The notes under the pieces are model-generated. The model saw only the letters and a list, made by a program, of their open reading frames with translations, searched no databases and was not told where the DNA came from. The translations under genes and the position numbers were made by a program. From positions 192,524-256,523 of the forward strand of contig CAWHBO010000005.1 of NCBI GenBank assembly GCA_963827735.1: 64,000 bases of DNA, read 5' to 3'. The DNA comes from CAWHBO01 sp963827735. GTDB lineage: Bacteria; Patescibacteriota; Patescibacteriia; Patescibacteriales; UBA12075. Of the stretch, positions 1-9,538 are shown piece by piece; position 1 is the first letter of the stretch; every line of letters begins with the position of its first letter.

Positions 1-1276
1 TGTTGATCAGCGCGCCGGTGGCTTTGTTGCCGATCTCGGAATGGACGGCAAAAGCGAAATCCACCGGCGTGGATTTTTCCGGCAGATCAAAAACGTCGCC
101 TTTTGGTGAAAAAACAAATATTCTTTTTTGGAAGACATCCACCTTGAGCTGGCTGATGAAGTCGTCAGTGTTCTTGATTTTTTTCTGGATCTCAAGAATG
201 TCCTTGACCCAAGCCGGAGGTTTCATGTTTTTGACATCAGCGCTCTGCAACTGCTTGTAGTGCCAGTGTGCGGCAATGCCGTACAGAGATTCTTCGTTCA
301 TTTCTTCGGTTCGGATCTGGAATTCCGTGGCATTGTTATCCAGCCCGAAAACAGTGGTGTGCAGACTGCGATAGCCGTTGGGCTTGGGAACTGCGATATA
401 ATCCTTGATCCGATCTGATTGCGGCCTCCATAAGCTATGGATGATACCCATCGTTTTATAACAATCCGCAACGCTTGGGACAATGACGCGCAAGGCGAAT
501 ACGTCATAGATCTCATCAAATTTATAATCCTTATTCTGCATTTTTTTGAAAATGCTGTAAAGGTGCTTGAAGCGGTTTTCAATCCTGAATTCTATTTTTT
601 CCTCCTTGAGCCGGGGGCCGAGAGTGTTTTTTATTTTTTGAAAATATTGATTGCGCTCCAATTTTTTTTCAATTTCATATTTATATTCCAAAGCCTTAAA
701 GTCTTCCGGATAAATATATTTAAAGCAAATATCTTCCATCTGCCATTTTAATCGCCATATCCCCAGAAGTCCTGCAATGGGCGCATAAATTTCCATTGTC
801 TCTTTTGCAATCCGCAGGCGTTTTTCTGGCGGCAAGGCATCCAGCGTTCTTAAATTATGCAAACGATCACAAAATTTTATAAGAATTACGCGCAAATCCT
901 TGGCCATGGCTAAAAACATTTTCCTCAGCGATTCGCGGTATCTCTCAATTCCCCGGTATTTTATTTTGCTTAATTTCGTTATGCCTTCCACGAGTGTGGC
1001 AACATCTGAACCAAAATTTGTTTCAATATCTTTCAGTGTTGTCGTTGTGTCTTCAGGAACATCATGCAAAAGTCCGGCGATGATGGTGTTAAGATCAGCT
1101 TTCATCTGAGCGAGCAAAAAAGCCGTATGCAAGGAATGCTGAATGTAAGGTTCGCCGCTTTTTCTTTTTTGATCGCCATGCGCTTTCAGCGCGAATTCAT
1201 AAGCCAGCCGAAGCATATCCAAATCAACTTTTGGGTTGTTATCTTTGACTTTGGATATGATTTGGTCAATGGTCAT
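1..1276 (-). CDS. RelA/SpoT family (p)ppGpp synthetase/hydrolase, C-terminus off the window
   Basis: Bifunctional stringent-response enzyme that makes and degrades (p)ppGpp. Translating the minus strand from the ATG at 1276 gives MTIDQIISKVKD, then an HD hydrolase domain with LLHDVPEDT (family consensus HDVVEDT) and FCDRLHNLRTLDALP. The synthetase domain follows, with KDYIAVPKPNGYRSLHTTV and FQIRTEEMNEESLYGIAAHWHYK. A TGS domain starts at VFSPKGDVFDLPEKSTPVDF and continues to base 1, so the end of TGS and any ACT region are missing. The frame is open without interruption. The start codon is the last ATG of a 7-bp tandem repeat and no clear Shine-Dalgarno site precedes it. Family assignment is secure. 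Whether both activities survive cannot be told from a partial gene. Confidence 0.93.
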   Translation of the reverse strand, partial: MTIDQIISKVKDNNPKVDLDMLRLAYEFALKAHGDQKRKSGEPYIQHSLHTAFLLAQMKADLNTIIAGLLHDVPEDTTTTLKDIETNFGSDVATLVEGITKLSKIKYRGIERYRESLRKMFLAMAKDLRVILIKFCDRLHNLRTLDALPPEKRLRIAKETMEIYAPIAGLLGIWRLKWQMEDICFKYIYPEDFKALEYKYEIEKKLERNQYFQKIKNTLGPRLKEEKIEFRIENRFKHLYSIFKKMQNKDYKFDEIYDVFALRVIVPSVADCYKTMGIIHSLWRPQSDRIKDYIAVPKPNGYRSLHTTVFGLDNNATEFQIRTEEMNEESLYGIAAHWHYKQLQSADVKNMKPPAWVKDILEIQKKIKNTDDFISQLKVDVFQKRIFVFSPKGDVFDLPEKSTPVDFAFAVHSEIGNKATGALIN

Positions 1277-1335
1277 AACTCATAACTCATAACTCATAAC
1301 TCATAACTCATAACTCATAACTCATAACTCATAAC
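1274..1335. repeat. 7-bp tandem repeat (CATAACT)n abutting the relA/spoT start codon
   Basis: Eight full CATAACT units plus a six-base partial unit run without interruption from 1274. On the minus strand each unit carries an ATG, and the last one is the predicted start of the RelA/SpoT gene. Reading from an upstream ATG soon meets TGA, so the repeat is not coding. A related but diverged run lies at about 1361-1391. Confidence 0.95.
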
Positions 1336-1445
1336 ATCTTACCTTAAAAGATTTTTAAAAATAGTTATAAGTTCCAAGTTACGAGTTATGAGAAAAAGAA
1401 AGCTGAAGCATGTTTTGGTATAATCTATAGTAATTGGTTTTTTCT

Positions 1446-1475
1446 TTGTCTTTTTTCCGCGTTTTATGTTATAAT
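1446..1475 (+). promoter_or_regulatory. Probable sigma-70-type promoter for the 1540 gene
   Basis: TTGTCT (1446-1451) and a perfect TATAAT (1470-1475) are separated by 18 bases, about 65 bases upstream of the ATG at 1540. Prediction by pattern only. Confidence 0.5.
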
Positions 1476-1539
1476 AGTATTACAAACCTGTGGATTAGTC
1501 AATTCGCAAAATTTCATTCTTTGCAATAAAACCCCCCCC

Positions 1540-3351
1540 ATGAAAAGAAAATTTATAATGCTTTTCAAAAAATCAGCTGTCTTGATGATGGTCTGTTTTA
1601 TTTTTGCAGCCGCTTTTTTTGTATCCGGCGATGTTGCCAGAGCTTCTGACCCGATCAATCTTGAACAGGCAAAAGATCTGGGTCTTAAGACCGGAACGGT
1701 TACCGATCCGCGGATCCTGATTTTGAACATCGTAAAATATCTGCTTACTTTTCTGGGACTCTTAGCTGTCGTATTTGTCATGTGGGCGGGGTTTTTATGG
1801 ATGACCTCTGAGGGCGACCCTGCGAAAATTGATAAAGCGAAAAAAACTTTGGTTAACGCCGTTATCGGCGTGGCCATCATCATATCAGCTTTTGCCATCG
1901 TTTTGTATATCAACAAGCTTGTAACTGAAGGGATATCTTCACTGGGGGACAGTTCTGCCACTGTAAGCGTCGGTCCGGGCCTCAGTGCGGCCGGAGGAAG
2001 AGTCATTGAGAGCCATTATCCAGAGCGAGGCCAGACCAATGTCCCAAGAAACACCAAGATCGCGGTCACATTCAAGGAGCCGATTGACCAAGCAACCGTC
2101 ATTGCCGATACCAATGGCAACACGATTTTCGGGGACTGGATTGATGGCAACGGCAATTTGATCATGGAAGACGGCGAGTATGACAAGCTCATCCCGGAAA
2201 ATGTCAGCATCGCTCTGGCCAATGCGATTTATACCGGCCCTTGGAAAGATAATCTTTATGCCAGTGTCAGCGCGGACAGAAGAACGTTTGTGTTCACACA
2301 AATTGCGCCTTACCTCGGCAGTCCCTCGGTTGACATCAGATATAGCGTTTATTTAACCTCAAACATAAAGAAAGCCAACGGATCTGATCTTTGGATGGGC
2401 GCGGGCAGCGGTTATCTTTGGAGTTTTGAAACAGGAACGATCATTGATACGGTTCCTCCCAAGGTGGAAAGCGTGGTCCCATATCCCGGAAACCAAGAGC
2501 CGCGAAACGTGATTTTACAGATAAATTTCAGTGAAGGCATCAGCCCGATCACAGTTAACAGTTCTTCAATTTCAGTGACAGCGGATGGAAGCGCGGTGAA
2601 TGGATCTCTGTATGTTTCTAATGCTTATGCCACGGTTGAATTTTTATCCGAAACGGTTTGCGGAGTCAATTCTTGCGGGCAGACAGTATATTGCTTGCCG
2701 GCTTCTTCCACAATTGCGTCTTTGATTGACGCCGCGACTCCCGGTCTGGATGACGGCATCACTGATTTGGCCGGCAATTCATTTGATGGGAACGGCGACG
2801 GGATAGCTTCCGGCTCTGTACTCATTGCCTTTAACGCCAACGAAGCGCTGGCTTTGGCGTCAGACGCATTGGCCGCCTATGCCGCGTCTCACGGCGATGA
2901 TTATGCTTGGAATTTTGATACGACCAATACGATTGATATCACAGCGCCCTCAATCATCGCTATCAATCCGGGATTTAACGCTTACGGCATAAATGCGGGG
3001 ACGGCGCCATCGGCAGTTTTTAACAAACTGCTTATGAAGAGTTCGGTCCTCAAGAATATCAGCGATGATGGCAGTGTGGCTTTGTACGCCAACCCCGCAT
3101 CAGCGGAAGTTGTTTTCTTTTTAAGCACCGTATCGGATAATGCTTTAAAACAAAGCACAGTTCAGATAAAACACGCCAATTTTACCGACAGCGCGGTTTA
3201 TGCCCCGGAGTTTAACTCCGGGATAAAAGATATTTATCAAAATTGTTTTACTCCCGATGGAACCGGCGGCGGCGGGCCGGCGTGTACGCCAACTGTTGCC
3301 ATGCCTTATTGCTGTAATGGAACGTTGAGCGGTGTGAGTTGTAAACCGTAG
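1540..3351 (+). CDS. Secreted/surface protein: pilin-like N-terminus plus Ig-like (Big_5) domains
   Basis: 603 residues. Residues 1-36 form a signal peptide ending near ARASDP. Two hydrophobic helices follow (about 59-88 and 103-126), separated by the polar hairpin TSEGDPAKIDKAKKTLVNAV. This is the arrangement of VirB2/TrbC-like T4SS pilins, and this exact style is common in CPR genomes. After it come three Ig-like segments of the bacterial Big_5 kind, beginning near VIESHYPERGQTNVPRNTKI, VPPKVESVVPYPGNQEPRNV and TAPSIIAINPGF. The C-terminus is short and Cys-rich (CTPTVAMPYCCNGTLSG). The next gene is a much larger paralogue with the same N-terminus, so the pilin-like part probably serves as a membrane anchor for an extracellular stalk. 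Domain assignments are confident; an adhesin role is inference. Confidence 0.8.
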   Translation: MKRKFIMLFKKSAVLMMVCFIFAAAFFVSGDVARASDPINLEQAKDLGLKTGTVTDPRILILNIVKYLLTFLGLLAVVFVMWAGFLWMTSEGDPAKIDKAKKTLVNAVIGVAIIISAFAIVLYINKLVTEGISSLGDSSATVSVGPGLSAAGGRVIESHYPERGQTNVPRNTKIAVTFKEPIDQATVIADTNGNTIFGDWIDGNGNLIMEDGEYDKLIPENVSIALANAIYTGPWKDNLYASVSADRRTFVFTQIAPYLGSPSVDIRYSVYLTSNIKKANGSDLWMGAGSGYLWSFETGTIIDTVPPKVESVVPYPGNQEPRNVILQINFSEGISPITVNSSSISVTADGSAVNGSLYVSNAYATVEFLSETVCGVNSCGQTVYCLPASSTIASLIDAATPGLDDGITDLAGNSFDGNGDGIASGSVLIAFNANEALALASDALAAYAASHGDDYAWNFDTTNTIDITAPSIIAINPGFNAYGINAGTAPSAVFNKLLMKSSVLKNISDDGSVALYANPASAEVVFFLSTVSDNALKQSTVQIKHANFTDSAVYAPEFNSGIKDIYQNCFTPDGTGGGGPACTPTVAMPYCCNGTLSGVSCKP

Positions 3352-3360
3352 AAAATAAGA

Positions 3361-3467
3361 TTGGGAACCCACAAATCAACAAATTTCTACAAATCTACAA
3401 ATTCAGACAAAAAGTTTTTATAAGTATTTGTTGATTTGTTGCTATTCGTAGATTTGTGGGTTCCCAA
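3361..3467. repeat. AT-rich intergenic hairpin repeat
   Basis: The arms TTGGGAACCCACAAAT and ATTTGTGGGTTCCCAA are perfect inverted complements at the two edges. Between them lie imperfect, low-complexity runs built from ACAAATC and its complement. The whole spacer can fold into one long hairpin. Similar spacers occur at 18,522, 23,113 and 23,710. Confidence 0.9.
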
Positions 3468-3524
3468 ACAAAGTTAAAATATAGAGACAATTAAATTTAT
3501 TGTATTGTAATTATTTTTTAAAAG

Positions 3525-6500
3525 ATGAGGCTTAATCATAAAAAATTACTTTTCCTTTTCCTGTTCTTGGCTGTCTTTGCCATTGGTTCCAAAGCGCTGG
3601 CTGGCGATTTGGGTTTTAATTATGCCAACAATCTTGGCCTTACCAATTCTGATATCACGGATCCGAGAGAGTTGCTGGTTAACATCGTCAAATTCGCTTT
3701 ATCTTTCGTCGGGCTGATCGCGGTTGTTTTTATCATGTATGGCGGATTCCTTTGGATGACCGCAAACGGCGATTCCGACAGGATAAGCAAAGCCAAGAAG
3801 ACTTTGATCTCAGCGGCTATCGGTTTGGCTATAATCATTTCCGCTTTTGTAATCGTTAATCTTGTGATGAGAGGAACGGGCGCGATAATTTCCGGCACTT
3901 GTACGGATTCAGAAACGAGAAGCTGCGGTTGCGGCGGAACGCAGACTTGCTCCGGGGGATTTTGGGGATCCTGTATCGGAAGCGATTGCGGCTTAACGCC
4001 TTCGTCTTTAAATTTTCAGGTTAAGCGGACAGTTCCCAGAGATCAAGCTCTGGTTGCCAGAAATGCATCGGTTGCCGTGATTTTCAACCAGCTTATCGGC
4101 ACCACCGACCAAATCACTTTGAATGATAACTTTACATTTTCTAAAATTGCCACGATCAATCCGGATACCTTGGAAGAAGCCGCTATCGCCGAAGAGCCAT
4201 ATGCGGATATCACTGACGTTGTCACGTCCGGCGATGGCTATCGGTTAACGCGCCAGTCCACGGAAGCTTGCGGCGATGAAAAAGCAACGCCCCATTGTTT
4301 TGATTCTTGGACAAAGTACCGCGTTAGGATAAATTCCGGCCTCGGGGACATTGAAAATACTTCCGGAACGGCCGCTCTGGATCACGCTTTTGAATTCAGC
4401 GTAAACAATTTGATTGATACCAATCCGCCAACAGCCGGAATCATTCCCGCGCAGATTTGTTATGACGACGGAACGCTGGCCGCAGACGCCAACTATATCG
4501 GCGCCTGGGGCCGGGACGATGTCGGAATCGGAGCAATGAGATTTTATGAACAAGGAAATCCGACGCCGACAATTTCATTTATCGGCAATTCCCAAAAATA
4601 TCAATATGAAGAATATCAAGTTGATGCCACTGCTTTGACGGTGGGAGACAGTTTTGTTTCAAGAGTGGCAGTTGACGACATGGTCCCAGATACAGCGTCG
4701 GGCAGTTTTTCAACGATCATCAGGCAAGGCCATTGCTGTAACGGCATTTTGGACGCCGGAGAAGAGGAAACCGATTGCGGCGGAACTGATTGCGAATCAT
4801 GTTCAATGCAAAATCCTGTGATTTCCTCTGTATCTCCGGATAACGGAGCGCCGGGAAATTTCATAACAATCAGGGGCCGGCATTTTGGCAGTACAACCGG
4901 AGAAGTGTATTTTTGGAACGGGGTTGATTATACGGTTTTAGCCGCTTATCCAAATTCCGTAAATGCGAATTGCATAAAAAATTGGTCAGACAGCCAGATC
5001 ATCGCTGTCGTTCCGGCGCTGGCTTCAAGCGGTCCGATCAGAATCATCAGAGGCGACGGAAGAGATGACGCGACTGATGACGATAACGGCCCCTCGGTTC
5101 CCGATTTTATCGTAAACGCCGTCACTCGCCCGGGGTTATGCCTGCTTGCTCCCGATTCTGGAGTTTATCGGGACAGCTTCAGTTTGGAAGGAAATGCTTT
5201 TTCCGGTTCCGGGCAGGCAGTGTTTTTTGGAAATGAAACGGATAATCTTGAAGCTCCGCATTCAAATTTAACCAACACCAGAGCCTCATCTTCCGTTCCC
5301 AATGCCGCTTCCGGCAGAACGACAGTTTTTTTCGCGGCCAATGGGCAGAATTCAAACTCCTTGTATTTCAACATTGCCAGAGATTTAAACAATCAGCCGG
5401 TGATAGATTATATCAGTCCGGAAAACGGTCCGATCGGAGAGTATGTCACGATTTTCGGCAGCGGTTTCAGCGCGTTTTCAGCGGGAACAAGCAATGTTAC
5501 ATTTACGCGCATCTCGGATGGGACGGAATATGAAATTGAAACCGGCGCGGATTTTCCAAGCGCATGCCAAGACAAATGGTGGTCAAACAGGCAGATTGTC
5601 GTAAAAGTTCCCAATGTCGGAAGCGGCCTCGGCGATTACAGGATAACAGTCAGAAGCAGCGGAAATTTAACCAGCGAACCGAAAAATTTTGAGATAACAG
5701 CTGGCGCTCCCGGCCCGGGAATTTGTCTGCTTGATCCGGATAACGGGAAAATCGGGATGGAAATAAATGTTTTTGGAGATAATTTTGGGTCTTCCCAGGG
5801 TACCGGTTTTGTCCAGTTTTTTGCGCCCTCTTTGATAAATGTAAGCGCCGGACTTACCTGGACCAATCAGAACATTAAGGTCAATGTTCCCGTATCCGCT
5901 CAGACCGGACCGGTTAAAGTTTCTAAGGGCACTTTGAGCAATGGTTTGCAATTCCGGGTTGGAGCCTGCGCCACTTCAACCGATTGCGACATTATCAGCG
6001 GTGAAGAATGCTGCGGGGCCGGCACTTTCTGGTCAGGCGTTTGCCGGACAGCCGGAACCTGCGGACAAGGAACCGCCGATTTGACCGGCTATGGCTGGAG
6101 CTTTACGGTTTCCAGCTCTTCTTCGGCTCTTGTGTGCGGAGGATTTTCTGATCAAGCCTCATGCGACGCGGCCAGCCGATGTCCCAATTCTCCCGGAGAA
6201 TGCCAGACGAATGACAGTTTAAGCACCGGCAAGAATTGCTCAAACGCTGATTGCAACAGCCGGTTTGCCCAATGCCAAGGGCAATGCGTCTATGATGGCA
6301 TCGCAAATTTATGCGTTGCCAATGCCGCGCCTCTCACAACTTCCTGCGATTTGGCCAGCACAACTTTGATTTCCTCATATACTGCCGTCTGCCGGCAAGT
6401 GAATTCCCTTGGAATTTGGCAGATCAACGAACCTTTGCTTTGTCCGTCCGGGACGTATCTGGATATCAATGGCTGGTGCACGGTTGGCAGCATTGGTCAT

Positions 6501-9455
6501 CCGGCGCTATGCGGTATCTGCGGAAGCGGATTTTTATGCGACAGCAACCATCGGTGCGTGGTCAATCAGTCAATTTGCCCGGACAATTCAACCTGTACCG
6601 CCGGACAATGCGTTCTTAGCAATGAGGCCTGCGAATGCTGCTGCGAAGTCGGGCAAGACGATCGTGATTGCTGTCTTGGACTTACTTGCGAAGCGGGGGG
6701 TTGCGGCAATGATCCTGTAAACTATGGCTTATGTTCCGGCTGCCGAGTTGATCTTAACGGAAACAACGCGGACTTGACCGCCGCTGAGCAAACCGCCAGT
6801 GATAACGCCTGCAATTGCGAGGGCACGAATGGAAAGTATTGCGAAATCGCCGACCCGGCTGATTCTTCCGATCTGGGGGTTTGTAAAGATGCCAAGCCTT
6901 GCGACAGCAGTCCCGCGCCCGCGTGCCAAGCTGATAGCGTTTTGTGCGATACGGGAGAATTTTGCGATACGGATTGTTTTTGTAAAAAAGGAAAACCTTG
7001 CGACAACGACCTTGATTCTTCAGTTTGCGGCGCTCCCGGAAATTGCGACCCGGCTACGGAGTATTGCAACCCGGCTGATTGTTTCTGCCGGCCGGGAAAA
7101 AGCTGTGATAACGATCTTGACCCTACAGTTTGCGGCGCTCCTGGAAATTGCGACCCGGTAACGGAATTTTGCGATGAAGATTGCCTTTGTCAGCCGAATT
7201 CAATTCCCGCCGGCGATCCTTGCTTTCAAAATTCTTCATCCACGTTGCCGGCTTGCAATCCATTCCATTGCGGAAGCGCTTATGAGTGTTTGACAGATAA
7301 CTATGAAAGCGAAGCCAGCGCTTGCGGATATTGTTGCTGTAATCTTGATAACGCGAAAACTTCTTTGGACTCTTGCCTTAATTTGAATCCAAATTTTTAC
7401 TGCGCCGCCACGGCTGATACCGGAAGCGCTTGTTTTGATTCCAATGTTTCCACCCCTCCTAATTTCGGCATCTGTTGCGGCTGTTCAGCTGACTCTGAGT
7501 GCGGCGGAACCGGGGAAGGCTGCGGAACGGATGCCTGCTGTCATGGCCGACCAGATGTGGAATCGGTATACCCGTTAGATATGCCGGCCGCCTCGGCCGG
7601 AACAGTCTGCCGCAACACGGCAGTTGAGGTAAGATTCAACCAGCTGATGGATGTTGAAAGTTTTCCCGAAAACATCATCCTGGTCGGCGACTATGGCGTC
7701 AGCGCCTGCCCCCAAGGTACCTCTTATTTGGCAGTCAGCGGCGAAAAAGAGAAAAATTACGGTCTGTTTAAAAAATTAGCTTTTAACATTTTAGAATTCG
7801 GAAAGAAAATTCTTGCCCCTGTCCTCCAGGAGAAAGAAGCCAGCGCTTTCACTCCGGTAAGCGCCCTGCATAATTTTTGCGCGGTAAAAGGTTCGGTTAT
7901 GAGTTATGCGGAAGACGATAAGAGCGTACTGGTGTTTTCTCCGTCAAAGCTACTCGACCCCAGCAGGCTTTTTTACGTGATTGTCAAAGGCGATGAAGAT
8001 TTAAGCAGCGTTACCGGCGTAAAAAATCAATGGGGAATCGGCATGAATCCCTTGGGTAGCCCTTCGGCTGGAGACAACACTTTTAACAAGATAACTTACG
8101 CCCATTCTTATACTTGGTCTTTTACCACGCTTTCCGATCAAGGGAGTTCCAAGGGCGTCTGCAAGGTTGACCGCGTAACTGTCGCTCCCGCGTCTTATCT
8201 TTTTCAAACGGTAAAAAATGATCTCAATGAGGCAGACAACAAAGATTCAATCGCTGACAGTGATAAGATTTTTACGGCTAAAGCCAAAACCGCCGACGGT
8301 CAGACAGTCGTTCCGGTAAGTGATTATTCCTGGGATTATGCCTGGACCGTATTGGATGGAAGCATTGCCCAAATCATAAGCGTTCCCAGCTTTACCGCGA
8401 CCGGCAGCCGTCAGCTTGTCAGGGCTTCAGCGAACATCACGGACGGACGGACAGTTCTTTCCGCAACCGCTTCTTCAACCATTGTGCCATCCGGCATGGC
8501 TCCTTTCAGCAAGACGGGTGATGCCGAAATATACGTTTTTGTCTGCCAGAATCCGTGGCCGCCGGTCGTGGGAGGACTTTGGGCTCCTTGGCGGGATAAC
8601 GGATCTAATTGTTCAGGCGGTTCCACCGGCTGCAACAACACGAATTATGAGATTTATTACTGCCGCGATGCCGGAGTTTCAGGTACTTTTGACGATTTGC
8701 CTGCAATCGTCAGCAGTTCCACTCTAAGCTTCAGACAGACTCTTGTCTGCAGCGAAGGGGGCGCGCCTTGCGCCGTTTTGGGGGCGGTTTGCGGCACAGC
8801 GGGAACATGCGAAATCGGAGTGCTTAAAGAATCTTTCTTTTTCAGGGCCGCCGTTCCGGACGTGAGTACCATTACCATCGCCGGCAGTCCGGATGATGAA
8901 GGCGGCATCGCGCTTTTGCATTGGAATGATGTTCCCCCCGCCGCCATTCCGGCAGAAGAGTCATTAAGTGCGTACAAAGTGTATTATGGCCTTTCTTCAG
9001 GAAATTATACCGAGTCTCTGATCGTCAGTATCCTGGATCCGCATACGGCAATTTCTCCGTACGCAGTCAGCGGCCTTAAAAATAATGTTAAATATTATTT
9101 TGCCATCACCGCGGTTTACGCGAGCGGAGCGGAAAGCGGATTTTCCAACGAGATTGTTTTAACACCGGCGGATAAGGACGCGCCTGCGGCTCCAAACAAT
9201 TTTACAGCCATCGCCACTAGCACAAAAGTGGAGCTGAACTGGGACGCAGTCAATGGGGCTTCTGGCTACGTCGTGCATTTCGGAACAAACTCAGGCGTAT
9301 ATGGAAGCTCGGAAGATATCGGCGCGGATACGCAAGTGATCGTAGCCGGCCTGATAAACGGACAGACCTATTATTTTGCGCTTTCTGCCAAGGATAAGAA
9401 TGGAAATGAGAGTTTGTATTCCAATGAAGTTGCCGCAACCCCGATTTTACCGTAA
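3525..9455 (+). CDS. Giant surface protein: pilin-like anchor, Big_5, IPT/TIG, Cys-rich and FN3 domains
   Basis: 1976 residues. A signal peptide (about 1-27) is followed by a pilin-like pair of helices (about 48-78 and 92-114), nearly superimposable on the 1540 product. Next are a Cys-rich linker (TCTDSETRSCGCGGTQTC) and an Ig-like Big_5 domain (about 155-300). Several IPT/TIG domains follow, recognisable by VSPDNGAPGNFITIRGRHFG (about 430), ISPENGPIGEYVTIFGSGF (about 628) and LDPDNGKIGMEINVFGDNFG (about 736). A very Cys-rich region spans about 815-1345 and includes a duplicated unit near 1150-1225 (CGAPGNCDPATEYC and CGAPGNCDPVTEFC). A second Big_5 domain (about 1345-1500) precedes two C-terminal fibronectin type III domains (about 1780-1976). 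It is a long, disulphide-stabilised extracellular stalk. Host attachment is plausible for a CPR cell but is inference. Confidence 0.82.
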   Translation: MRLNHKKLLFLFLFLAVFAIGSKALAGDLGFNYANNLGLTNSDITDPRELLVNIVKFALSFVGLIAVVFIMYGGFLWMTANGDSDRISKAKKTLISAAIGLAIIISAFVIVNLVMRGTGAIISGTCTDSETRSCGCGGTQTCSGGFWGSCIGSDCGLTPSSLNFQVKRTVPRDQALVARNASVAVIFNQLIGTTDQITLNDNFTFSKIATINPDTLEEAAIAEEPYADITDVVTSGDGYRLTRQSTEACGDEKATPHCFDSWTKYRVRINSGLGDIENTSGTAALDHAFEFSVNNLIDTNPPTAGIIPAQICYDDGTLAADANYIGAWGRDDVGIGAMRFYEQGNPTPTISFIGNSQKYQYEEYQVDATALTVGDSFVSRVAVDDMVPDTASGSFSTIIRQGHCCNGILDAGEEETDCGGTDCESCSMQNPVISSVSPDNGAPGNFITIRGRHFGSTTGEVYFWNGVDYTVLAAYPNSVNANCIKNWSDSQIIAVVPALASSGPIRIIRGDGRDDATDDDNGPSVPDFIVNAVTRPGLCLLAPDSGVYRDSFSLEGNAFSGSGQAVFFGNETDNLEAPHSNLTNTRASSSVPNAASGRTTVFFAANGQNSNSLYFNIARDLNNQPVIDYISPENGPIGEYVTIFGSGFSAFSAGTSNVTFTRISDGTEYEIETGADFPSACQDKWWSNRQIVVKVPNVGSGLGDYRITVRSSGNLTSEPKNFEITAGAPGPGICLLDPDNGKIGMEINVFGDNFGSSQGTGFVQFFAPSLINVSAGLTWTNQNIKVNVPVSAQTGPVKVSKGTLSNGLQFRVGACATSTDCDIISGEECCGAGTFWSGVCRTAGTCGQGTADLTGYGWSFTVSSSSSALVCGGFSDQASCDAASRCPNSPGECQTNDSLSTGKNCSNADCNSRFAQCQGQCVYDGIANLCVANAAPLTTSCDLASTTLISSYTAVCRQVNSLGIWQINEPLLCPSGTYLDINGWCTVGSIGHPALCGICGSGFLCDSNHRCVVNQSICPDNSTCTAGQCVLSNEACECCCEVGQDDRDCCLGLTCEAGGCGNDPVNYGLCSGCRVDLNGNNADLTAAEQTASDNACNCEGTNGKYCEIADPADSSDLGVCKDAKPCDSSPAPACQADSVLCDTGEFCDTDCFCKKGKPCDNDLDSSVCGAPGNCDPATEYCNPADCFCRPGKSCDNDLDPTVCGAPGNCDPVTEFCDEDCLCQPNSIPAGDPCFQNSSSTLPACNPFHCGSAYECLTDNYESEASACGYCCCNLDNAKTSLDSCLNLNPNFYCAATADTGSACFDSNVSTPPNFGICCGCSADSECGGTGEGCGTDACCHGRPDVESVYPLDMPAASAGTVCRNTAVEVRFNQLMDVESFPENIILVGDYGVSACPQGTSYLAVSGEKEKNYGLFKKLAFNILEFGKKILAPVLQEKEASAFTPVSALHNFCAVKGSVMSYAEDDKSVLVFSPSKLLDPSRLFYVIVKGDEDLSSVTGVKNQWGIGMNPLGSPSAGDNTFNKITYAHSYTWSFTTLSDQGSSKGVCKVDRVTVAPASYLFQTVKNDLNEADNKDSIADSDKIFTAKAKTADGQTVVPVSDYSWDYAWTVLDGSIAQIISVPSFTATGSRQLVRASANITDGRTVLSATASSTIVPSGMAPFSKTGDAEIYVFVCQNPWPPVVGGLWAPWRDNGSNCSGGSTGCNNTNYEIYYCRDAGVSGTFDDLPAIVSSSTLSFRQTLVCSEGGAPCAVLGAVCGTAGTCEIGVLKESFFFRAAVPDVSTITIAGSPDDEGGIALLHWNDVPPAAIPAEESLSAYKVYYGLSSGNYTESLIVSILDPHTAISPYAVSGLKNNVKYYFAITAVYASGAESGFSNEIVLTPADKDAPAAPNNFTAIATSTKVELNWDAVNGASGYVVHFGTNSGVYGSSEDIGADTQVIVAGLINGQTYYFALSAKDKNGNESLYSNEVAATPILP

Positions 9456-9538
9456 AATCTTAAATAAGGCGGTAGAAAAACGAACAATAATCTTTGGGAA
9501 TATTTTTTAGGCCATTTTTAATTTAAAAATCTAATCCT

